7,415 bases of DNA. Source: Deltaproteobacteria bacterium (GTDB taxonomy: Bacteria; Desulfobacterota; GWC2-55-46; S146-70). The stretch is from the NCBI GenBank assembly GCA_015492395.1, contig WGFD01000277.1:1-7415 (forward strand), read 5' to 3'. Below the pieces are notes generated by a model. It had not been told where the DNA came from and made no database searches. It saw only the letters and a list, made by a program, of their open reading frames with translations. Positions within the stretch are counted from its first letter, which is position 1. Each line of letters opens with the position of its first letter. Made by a program: the position numbers and the translations under genes. Positions 1-7,415 of the stretch are shown one piece after another.

Positions 1-186
1 AGTCGAAGTTGTGTGGCTTGGTTATGCATAAAAAACCATCTGCGTTGTCATTGTAGCTCATCATTACGGCGTGCGTCGGAGTATGTTTTATGTATCAGGA
101 CTCGCGTTCCTTGCATTCCGGTTTTTTGCGTAAGGTCCCTGGGTTGACTTTTTACAGATGTACAAGTATTTGCTCGCTTGTTACTT

Positions 187-213
187 TTTACATAAATATA
201 ACACAAATATAAT
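187..213 (+). promoter_or_regulatory. Candidate rightward promoter with exact TATAAT
   Basis: An exact TATAAT lies at 208-213. TTTACA at 187-192 (5 of 6 to TTGACA) is 15 bases upstream, slightly short of the usual 17. The two AAATATAA direct repeats overlap the spacer and the -10 box, and the palindrome AGTTATAACT (226-235) sits near the predicted start point, an arrangement compatible with an operator. Transcription would run toward the hairpin at 250-277 and then antisense to the eno 3' end. It overlaps the leftward candidate, so at most one may be real. Confidence 0.25.
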
Positions 214-224
214 GATTGTACCAA
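195..224 (-). promoter_or_regulatory. Candidate leftward sigma-70-type promoter
   Basis: On the minus strand TTGGTA (plus 219-224, 4 of 6 to TTGACA) and TATATT (plus 195-200, 5 of 6 to TATAAT) are 18 bases apart, inside the AT-rich stretch. It would drive transcription toward base 1 and a gene outside the window. The call rests only on hexamer matches in AT-rich DNA, where such matches arise easily by chance. Confidence 0.25.
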
Positions 225-249
225 TAGTTATAACTGTAACAGGTGTGGT

Positions 250-277
250 CGACTCTTGGGAGTGAGTTTAAGAGTCG
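250..277. repeat. 8-bp inverted repeat (hairpin)
   Basis: CGACTCTT at 250-257 pairs perfectly with AAGAGTCG at 270-277 around a 12-base loop. On the plus strand only TTT follows and on the minus strand no T-run follows, so it is a poor intrinsic terminator for eno. It may be a weak terminator for a plus-strand transcript, a transcript-stabilising stem, or a protein-binding site. Confidence 0.45.
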
Positions 278-416
278 TTTAATATGTGTGCCGGAAACGA
301 AACGAAGGATCATCTAAGAAACAGTATGCCAATGATGGTCGGCAAGACGCCGGAACGGGCAAGGCTCCATAACTCCACCCCAGGATTGCGGTCTATGGAT
401 AAATGCACGATGAAGA

Positions 417-3098
<2,682 letters not shown>

Positions 3099-4100
3099 TT
3101 AAAGGTCTCCTTCCATAGCGGTGATGAGGTTCTCCAGATCAAATGCGAAACCTGTCGCGCTGCAATTGTAACCGTAACGGGCCACAAGGTTGTCATACCT
3201 GCCTCCATTCAGTATGGCCTTGCCGATCCCCTGCGCAAAGCCCTCGAAGATGATGCCGGTATAGTAGTCGAACCCGCGCAGCTCCCCCAAGTCTATAGTA
3301 ATATAATCCTTTAATCCTTCATTGTCTATAATATTCAGGACTCCCCTCAGGTGGTCTATCTTGTCCCTTGCACCCTCCTGCCATACCATGCCTCCGGCCT
3401 TCTTCAGAACCTCGTCCTTCCCGAATAGTGAGGGGATGGCCATGATGCATCTCTTCGTCCTGCTATCGATCCTCTTTCCAAGTGCCCTGAGGATGCGTTC
3501 AAGGGCGGAGACGTCCTTTAAAGCTATCGTTTTTTTTATAGCATACAGTTCGCTCGCATCCAGCGGCAAGCCTTCGATGATGGTTTTTATGAACCCTACA
3601 TCACCGATGTCGATCTTAAAGTCCTTGAAACCCAAGGCGTTCAGGATCTCAATGGCCACAATGATTATCTCTGCGTCGGCCGTCCGGGAAGGTTTCCTGG
3701 TCAGGTATTCCCCCCCGATCTGCAATACCTCTCTGTAAGTGCCGTTCCTCGGGTCCTGGAGGCGGATGACGCTTTCGTTATAACAGAGTTTTAAAGGCAA
3801 GGTCATATCAAACATCTTTGTGGCGACCACCCTTGCGATCTGTGGAGTGATGTCGGGTCGTACCGCCACGACCTTGCCCGTATGAGGATCGATGAATTTA
3901 AAGACTTTATCCTTCAATCCGCTGTCAAGGCCGAGAGAAAGGGTGTCCAGATACTCGATGAATGGCGTGATGATCCTCCTGAAGCCGTGCTGCCTAAAGA
4001 TTGCGAGTATGGTGCACTCGGCGCTATCTATCTTTGCAGCTTCTTCGGGAAGGATGTCCTTGACACCTTGAGGAAGCGATATGTTTGGTTTCTTCGGCAT
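3099..4100 (-). CDS. hisZ: ATP phosphoribosyltransferase regulatory subunit (HisZ)
   Basis: HisZ resembles the catalytic core of histidyl-tRNA synthetase but does not charge tRNA; it assembles with short-form HisG to make and regulate ATP phosphoribosyltransferase, the first histidine-pathway enzyme. The 333-residue protein begins with LPQGVKDILPEEA (9-21), carries a motif-2-like YREVLQIGGEYL (122-133), and a HisRS 'HisA'-like LRGFDYYTGIIFE (274-286) followed by GGRYDNLVARYG (299-310). It stops near residue 333, where a true HisRS (about 420 residues) would continue into its anticodon-binding domain, which is the main reason for calling hisZ over hisS. The ATG at 4098-4100 has no good ribosome site; an in-frame stop at 4146-4148 limits upstream options and the conserved N-terminus supports this start. 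hisG is not in the window. Its 3' end carries the purA ribosome site. Confidence 0.93.
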   Translation of the reverse strand: MPKKPNISLPQGVKDILPEEAAKIDSAECTILAIFRQHGFRRIITPFIEYLDTLSLGLDSGLKDKVFKFIDPHTGKVVAVRPDITPQIARVVATKMFDMTLPLKLCYNESVIRLQDPRNGTYREVLQIGGEYLTRKPSRTADAEIIIVAIEILNALGFKDFKIDIGDVGFIKTIIEGLPLDASELYAIKKTIALKDVSALERILRALGKRIDSRTKRCIMAIPSLFGKDEVLKKAGGMVWQEGARDKIDHLRGVLNIIDNEGLKDYITIDLGELRGFDYYTGIIFEGFAQGIGKAILNGGRYDNLVARYGYNCSATGFAFDLENLITAMEGDL

Positions 4101-4179
4101 AAGGTGGCTGGTTGACGGCAGTGAGGATAGACCCGGTCCGGCGTGTCATTGTGTCTGGACAGTGAATATTCCCGCTTCC

Positions 4180-5763
4180 TTATAGCTTTACAACCTTTGC
4201 AGAGATGACATATGGTAGTTCCAAGAGTTTTGACAACATGTCATCCGATAGCTGTGTGTCGATGTTCCATAGGGAGACCGCTTCTCCACCTATCGCCTCC
4301 CTGCCGAGATGCAGTCTCGCAATATTCACATTGTTGTCACCTAGGAGTGTGCCGACATTTCCGATGACACCGGGCTTATCCGCATTGTGCAGGATCAGGA
4401 GATACCCTTCGGGTACGGCATCCAGGAAAAATTTGTCTATCCTTACGATTCTGGGATCCTTCTTTCCAAACAGGGCCCCTTCTATAAGGTTCTCCCCCTC
4501 CTTCGTTTTGACCTTGATAGCTATACTGCTGGCAAAGTCTATAGACCTGGAACTCTTGGTTTCAACTACCTTTATCCCTCTCTCCTTGGCGATTATCGGA
4601 GCGTTAACGAAGTTTACCGGCTGGTCCATGAGTTCGCCCAGCAGGCCTTTAAGCGTTGCCACGGTTATAGGTGTTATATCATAATCTATAACATCACCAT
4701 TGTACTCAATGACAACTTCATCGATACCCCCTCTAAGTATCTGACCCTGAAAACTGCCCAGTCTCTCCGCCATTGAAATGTACGGTTCGAGATTTGTGAG
4801 GAGTTCGGCAGGCAGTGACGGTACATTGACGGCGTTCCTTATCATGCCCTTGGTAAGATAATCCCCTATCTGATTGGCGATAGCTATGGCTACATTCTCC
4901 TGTGCTTCGAAGGTGGAAGCGCCGAGATGAGGTGTAAGTATCACCTCTTCGAGCTTTAGGAGTGGACTGTCCGGAGGCAGCGGTTCCTTTTCGAATACGT
5001 CCAGAGCAGCGCCTGCAACTATCTTCGATTCAATGGCCTCCACCAGATCGGCCTCATTAACTATTCCGCCCCTGGCACAGTTGATTATCATCACACCCTT
5101 TTTCATCTTTGAAAACGCATCCGAGTTGACTATATTCCTTGTATCATTTGTAAGTGGCGCGTGTATGGATATAAAGTCGCTTCTTCCGTAAAGCTCATCG
5201 AGTGAAACTAGTTCCACCCCGATCCTCTGTGCCGATTCCTCGTTAAGGTACGGATCATAGGCCAGAACATTCATCTTTAATCCAATGGCCCTGTCGGCGA
5301 CGATACTGCCGATGTTTCCGACCCCCAAGATGCCCAAGGTCTTGTTTAATAGCTCCGTGCCCTGGAACTTGCCCTTGTTCCACTCCCCCCTGCGCATCGA
5401 AGCTGTGGCCTGGGGTATCTTTCTGGCAAGAGACAACATCATAGAGACAGCGTGTTCTGCAGTCGTTATTGTATTTCCACCAGGGGTGTTCATCACGACG
5501 ATGCCACGCTTTGTTGCAGCCTGTGTGTCGATATTGTCTATACCCGTACCCGCTCTCCCGACAACCTTGAGGTCGGTCGCGGCATTTATGATTTCTTCGG
5601 TTACCTTTGTGGCACTCCTCACCACGAGACCATGGTAGTCCCTGATCATACCCTTTAGTTCTTCAGGGGTGAGCTTGGTTTTGACGTCTACTTCGATGTC
5701 AGGAAAGCCTTCGAGTATCTCCTCGCAACGTTTAGAAAGATTGTCACTTATCAGTACCTTCAT
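4180..5763 (-). CDS. serA: D-3-phosphoglycerate dehydrogenase (long form, ACT domain)
   Basis: It oxidises 3-phosphoglycerate to 3-phosphohydroxypyruvate with NAD, the entry to the phosphorylated serine pathway, in the cytoplasm. The 527 residues fit the long form. In order: substrate-binding half (about 1-95), Rossmann NAD domain with GVGNIG at 147-152 and Asp170 for the adenine ribose, catalytic Arg231 (in CARGG), Glu260 (in DVFEKEP) and His279 (in TPHLGAST), then an intervening allosteric substrate-binding domain (about 315-450) and a C-terminal ACT domain (about 453-527) that in this family binds serine for feedback control. The ATG follows GGAGGA by four bases. It lies 32 bases after the aminotransferase and 79 bases before hisZ. 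The domain architecture argues strongly for serine synthesis over a generic glyoxylate or hydroxypyruvate reductase. Confidence 0.97.
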   Translation of the reverse strand: MKVLISDNLSKRCEEILEGFPDIEVDVKTKLTPEELKGMIRDYHGLVVRSATKVTEEIINAATDLKVVGRAGTGIDNIDTQAATKRGIVVMNTPGGNTITTAEHAVSMMLSLARKIPQATASMRRGEWNKGKFQGTELLNKTLGILGVGNIGSIVADRAIGLKMNVLAYDPYLNEESAQRIGVELVSLDELYGRSDFISIHAPLTNDTRNIVNSDAFSKMKKGVMIINCARGGIVNEADLVEAIESKIVAGAALDVFEKEPLPPDSPLLKLEEVILTPHLGASTFEAQENVAIAIANQIGDYLTKGMIRNAVNVPSLPAELLTNLEPYISMAERLGSFQGQILRGGIDEVVIEYNGDVIDYDITPITVATLKGLLGELMDQPVNFVNAPIIAKERGIKVVETKSSRSIDFASSIAIKVKTKEGENLIEGALFGKKDPRIVRIDKFFLDAVPEGYLLILHNADKPGVIGNVGTLLGDNNVNIARLHLGREAIGGEAVSLWNIDTQLSDDMLSKLLELPYVISAKVVKL

Positions 5764-5795
5764 CTATTCCTCCAAAGACCGGGCGGTATTAATGC

Positions 5796-6944
5796 CTATT
5801 CATACCCCTCTAACAGGATTGCCTGGGCGGCATTGGCTCCCTTGCCGAACTCCAGACTGTACCCGAATTTGCTGAGCGCCATCTCCACCGCAGATATGGC
5901 GACAACAATGTCAAAGGTGTCTACGTACCCCATATGTGATATCCTGAATATCTTGCCTTTCAGATGATCCTGGCCTCCGGCTATTGTTACTCCCATGGTG
6001 TCCCTCAGGTATTTTACCAACTTTCCTCCATCGACACCTTCAGGCACATATACGCCCGTTGCCGCGTTGCTTGGATTCCCGGGGGCGAGCAACTTAAGGC
6101 CGATCGCCTCCATGGCCGCCTTTGTGGCCCCGGCCAAGCGCTCATTTCTGGCATATATCCTTTCAATCCCTTCTTCTTTTACCATCGCCAGCACCTCCCG
6201 CAAGCCTATTATCAGCGATACTGCGGGTGTATATGCCGTGGTGTTATTGGCCAGATTCTTCCTCTCCTTTTTAAAATCGAAATAAAACCTCCGGCACTTT
6301 GCCGTTTCAGTGAACTTCCATGCCTTTTCGCTCAGTGCCGCGAAAGCGAGTCCCGGTGGGAGCATGAAGGCCTTCTGTGATCCGGACAGCAGCACATCGA
6401 TTCCCCATTCATCCATCGGTACGGGGAATACGCCCACGGCCGTTATCCCGTCCACTATCAACAGGCAGTCTTGGCGGATCTTCGTTAACGCAGCCAGTTC
6501 CTTTACCGGATGGGCCACGGTGGTTGAAGTCTCGCTTGCCTGGACCATTACCGCCTTTACCTGCGGATTCGCGTCGAGCACCTTTCTGACTTCGTCAGGG
6601 TCTACCGCCTTGCCCCATTCGACATTGATCCAATGGACCTTAAGGCCATAGGCATCGGAGATCTTTCCCCACCTTTCACCGAACTTGCCGCCGTTGATAA
6701 CGATCACCTCATCTCCGGGCGAGAGGAGGTTTGAGATGGAACCTTCCATTGCACCCGTTCCTGATGAAGCGAGGATGAGAACATCCTCCTTGGTCTGGAA
6801 AAGATATTTCAACCCTTCTTTCGCTTCGGCAAATATGTCCGAGAATTGTGGTGTTCTGTGGTGGATCATAGGTTGAGCCATTGCCAAAAGCACCCTCTCC
6901 GGCACCGGCGTCGGACCTGGCGCTAAAAGAAAACCCTTCTTCAT
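5796..6944 (-). CDS. Class-V PLP aminotransferase, alanine/serine-glyoxylate type
   Basis: A cytoplasmic fold-type I PLP enzyme of the AGAT/SPT group. The 382 residues start with LLAPGPTPVPERV (6-18), the usual AGAT N-terminus. SSGTGAME (60-67) fits the cofactor-phosphate loop, Asp165 (in VDGITAVG) the pyridine-nitrogen aspartate, Lys191 (in GSQKAFMLPPG) the Schiff-base lysine, and Arg334 in RISHMG the substrate-carboxylate arginine. AGGAGG at 6955-6960 stands 10 bases before the ATG and fixes the start. Being directly upstream of serA, it probably transaminates 3-phosphohydroxypyruvate in place of SerC; broad-specificity class-V enzymes of methanococci are known to do this. The alternatives are serine-pyruvate, alanine-glyoxylate or serine-glyoxylate transamination, which sequence alone cannot exclude, so I give no symbol. 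It is the first gene of the run. Confidence 0.93.
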   Translation of the reverse strand: MKKGFLLAPGPTPVPERVLLAMAQPMIHHRTPQFSDIFAEAKEGLKYLFQTKEDVLILASSGTGAMEGSISNLLSPGDEVIVINGGKFGERWGKISDAYGLKVHWINVEWGKAVDPDEVRKVLDANPQVKAVMVQASETSTTVAHPVKELAALTKIRQDCLLIVDGITAVGVFPVPMDEWGIDVLLSGSQKAFMLPPGLAFAALSEKAWKFTETAKCRRFYFDFKKERKNLANNTTAYTPAVSLIIGLREVLAMVKEEGIERIYARNERLAGATKAAMEAIGLKLLAPGNPSNAATGVYVPEGVDGGKLVKYLRDTMGVTIAGGQDHLKGKIFRISHMGYVDTFDIVVAISAVEMALSKFGYSLEFGKGANAAQAILLEGYE

Positions 6945-6952
6945 AAGTACGA

Positions 6953-6976
6953 CCCCTCCTGTATTTTATCTAAGGG
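6953..6976 (-). promoter_or_regulatory. Strong ribosome site of the aminotransferase, possibly hairpin-masked
   Basis: AGGAGGGG (plus 6953-6960) is a near-ideal Shine-Dalgarno sequence. Its last five bases AGGGG can pair with CCCTT (plus 6972-6976) just upstream, giving a 5-bp stem with one G-U pair around a 14-base loop. The masking is only a possibility: the stem is short and I could not compute its stability. Confidence 0.4.
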
Positions 6977-6978
6977 AT

Positions 6979-6988
6979 AGTCCGGACT
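6979..6988. repeat. 10-bp perfect palindrome AGTCCGGACT
   Basis: AGTCCGGACT is self-complementary over all 10 bases and lies 35 bases upstream of the aminotransferase ATG. Its last two bases overlap the foot of the adjacent hairpin at 6987-7018, so in RNA the two could compete. As DNA it could bind a dimeric regulator, but no known operator was recognised. Confidence 0.4.
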
Positions 6989-7018
6989 TTACCACTTGCC
7001 CTACTGTGGTCTGTAAAG
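6987..7018 (-). repeat. Bulged hairpin in the leader
   Basis: CTTT (6987-6990) pairs with AAAG (7015-7018) and ACCAC (6991-6995) with GTGGT (7006-7010), leaving a four-base bulge at 7011-7014 and a 10-base loop. That makes nine pairs just upstream of the ribosome site. No T-run follows on the minus strand, so it is not a classic attenuator. Confidence 0.4.
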
Positions 7019-7071
7019 CTGGAACGGACTCCCGACTCTCCCCGAATTTAAAGTGAAACCGCACACAACGC

Positions 7072-7100
7072 CATAGACATATTCACGTACGGAGTGTCAA
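7072..7100 (-). promoter_or_regulatory. Candidate operon promoter, proximal
   Basis: An exact TTGACA on the minus strand (plus 7095-7100) is followed after 17 bases by TCTATG (plus 7072-7077), only 3 of 6 to TATAAT. It would give a leader of about 120 bases before the aminotransferase. Support is the perfect -35 and ideal spacing; the weak -10 keeps confidence low. Confidence 0.3.
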
Positions 7101-7212
7101 AACGATGGAACGGCACTGCTGAAGATGAGAAGTAGGCATACCCACCGGTACGCCACAACGGCCAAGCCGAGTATCAGCACAGGTGCACGCAGCGTTATGA
7201 CTCTGTAGTATT

Positions 7213-7244
7213 GATGTCCGGATTATCTACAGGATACGGACACC
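7213..7244 (-). repeat. 8-bp stem with inner stem in the leader
   Basis: On the minus strand GGTGTCCG (plus 7237-7244) pairs with CGGACATC (plus 7213-7220): seven Watson-Crick pairs and one G-U. Inside, TATC pairs with GATA around a five-base loop, leaving three unpaired bases on one side. This is the longest near-perfect stem in the right flank and suggests a folded RNA or a paired binding site. Confidence 0.45.
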
Positions 7245-7307
7245 AACCAGACAGCTTTCCCGTAATAGTGAAATAAAGACCGCCTTTTACTGAAAAAATA
7301 GGGAATA

Positions 7308-7337
7308 CTATTAGCAAAGTAAGGCTTGAAATGTCAA
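7308..7337 (-). promoter_or_regulatory. Candidate operon promoter, distal
   Basis: A second exact TTGACA on the minus strand (plus 7332-7337) is followed after 18 bases by TAATAG (plus 7308-7313), 3 of 6 to TATAAT, in AT-rich DNA. The -10 candidate lies inside one arm of the inverted repeat 7263-7269/7307-7313. If used, the leader would be about 350 bases long. Confidence 0.3.
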
Positions 7338-7359
7338 GGGGAAATGTGAAGCTGAAGTT

Positions 7360-7378
7360 CCCCCAATTTTCAAGGGGG
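7360..7378. repeat. C5/G5 stem-loop
   Basis: CCCCC (7360-7364) and GGGGG (7374-7378) enclose a nine-base AT-rich loop. No T-run follows on either strand. It lies just upstream of the distal TTGACA and may be the end of an upstream transcription unit that starts outside the window. Confidence 0.35.
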
Positions 7379-7415
7379 TGATTCTGTAAAGAGCACAAAC
7401 TGTGCTTGTGCATTA

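Larger units (their letters stand above)
1..416. other. Left non-coding region downstream of eno, with no convincing gene
   Basis: No reading frame here has both a ribosome site and protein-like character. Bases about 145-240 are strongly AT-rich, unlike the flanking coding DNA. Visible structure: the 10-mer ACTTTTTACA at 147-156 and again at 183-192; the 8-mer AAATATAA at 194-201 and 205-212; the perfect palindrome AGTTATAACT at 226-235; an 8-bp hairpin at 250-277; and a 6-bp stem with a 22-base loop at 366-371/394-399 just past the eno stop. Short runs of six T occur on plus (near 122-127) and six A on plus (near 30-35), but I see no good stem directly before either. A plus-strand frame at 284-514 overlaps the eno 3' end and is most likely a shadow. 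This looks like an intergenic control region facing a leftward gene beyond the edge. Confidence 0.7.
6945..7415. other. Right non-coding region, presumed 5' leader of the operon
   Basis: No convincing gene. A minus-strand frame is open from an ATG at 7413 to a TAA at 7195 (72 codons); it has no visible ribosome site because the window ends there, and overlaps promoter-like motifs. Past two stops (7195-7197 and 7174-7176) the same frame stays open to 7050, which could mean a decayed small gene but is within what chance allows. Reading leftward there are: overlapping inverted repeats at 7392-7411; a C5/G5 stem at 7360-7378; TTGACA at 7332-7337; a 7-bp inverted repeat 7263-7269/7307-7313; an 8-bp stem 7213-7220/7237-7244; a second TTGACA at 7095-7100; a hairpin at 6987-7018; and a 10-bp palindrome at 6979-6988. 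I could not match it to a T-box, glycine, SAM or other familiar riboswitch. Confidence 0.65.

Noticed and set aside
158..265. 35-codon plus-strand frame with a hydrophobic stretch
   Set aside because: No Shine-Dalgarno sequence before its ATG, and it lies across the AT-rich repeats and promoter-like motifs, where hydrophobic codons arise by composition.
3099..4100. Histidyl-tRNA synthetase (hisS)
   Set aside because: The protein ends near residue 333 with no anticodon-binding domain, and its neighbours are biosynthetic genes.
6963..6991. Promoter with TAAAAT immediately before the aminotransferase
   Set aside because: The matching -35 position is TAAAGT (2 of 6), and transcription would start inside the ribosome site.
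7021..7060. Glycine-riboswitch-like GGGGAGAG on the minus strand
   Set aside because: The conserved core that should follow (CCGAAGGGGCAA-type and ACTCTCAGGC-type segments) is absent.
7048..7080. Ten-codon leader peptide on the minus strand, as for attenuation
   Set aside because: No ribosome site before the ATG, no run of a single regulatory amino acid, and no terminator/antiterminator pair after it.
7021..7110. Group II intron domain V resemblance (ACGTACGG and CCGCAC segments)
   Set aside because: I could not draw the short 34-base domain V hairpin with its catalytic triad and tetraloop, and there is no intron-encoded protein.
7195..7413. 72-codon minus-strand frame at the right edge
   Set aside because: Its start abuts the window end so no ribosome site can be judged, it has no recognised family, and it runs through the C5/G5 stem and a promoter-like TTGACA. 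Kept only as a note on the region.

Overview
The window carries five complete genes, all on the minus strand and read right to left: a class-V aminotransferase (6944-5796), serA (5763-4180), hisZ (4100-3099), purA (3095-1794) and eno (1703-417). Gaps between them are 32, 79, 3 and 90 bases with no obvious terminator or change of strand, so they look like one operon or a tightly packed run. All five are intact, near family length, and retain the catalytic residues I could check. About 890 bases (1-416 and 6945-7415) hold no convincing gene.

The content is bacterial core metabolism. An alanine/serine-glyoxylate-type aminotransferase next to a long, ACT-domain 3-phosphoglycerate dehydrogenase suggests a serine pathway in which a class-V enzyme of the AGAT type replaces SerC. 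hisZ is the catalytically inactive HisRS-like regulatory subunit of ATP phosphoribosyltransferase, so the organism should carry a short-form HisG elsewhere. purA makes adenylosuccinate from IMP, and eno completes the set on the 3-phosphoglycerate/2-phosphoglycerate node. Together they tie lower glycolysis to serine, histidine and adenine nucleotide synthesis; common regulation is an inference.

Organism: a Gram-negative-type bacterium of roughly 50% GC coding DNA with good GGAGG ribosome sites. HisZ next to purA and an AGAT next to serA fit lineages such as Desulfobacterota, Nitrospirota or anammox Planctomycetota, but the sequence alone does not decide.

Right flank (6945-7415): the presumed 5' leader of the operon. 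It holds two exact TTGACA hexamers on the minus strand, several inverted repeats, a 10-bp palindrome and a strong ribosome site that could be partly paired. No known riboswitch was recognised. Left flank (1-416): AT-rich between about 145 and 240, with two short direct repeats, a 10-bp palindrome, overlapping opposed promoter-like motifs and an 8-bp hairpin; no clear intrinsic terminator follows eno.

I found no mobile element gene, CRISPR array, tRNA, rRNA or defence-like module. The genes are ordinary; the parts worth a second look are the two flanks and the serine-pathway wiring.
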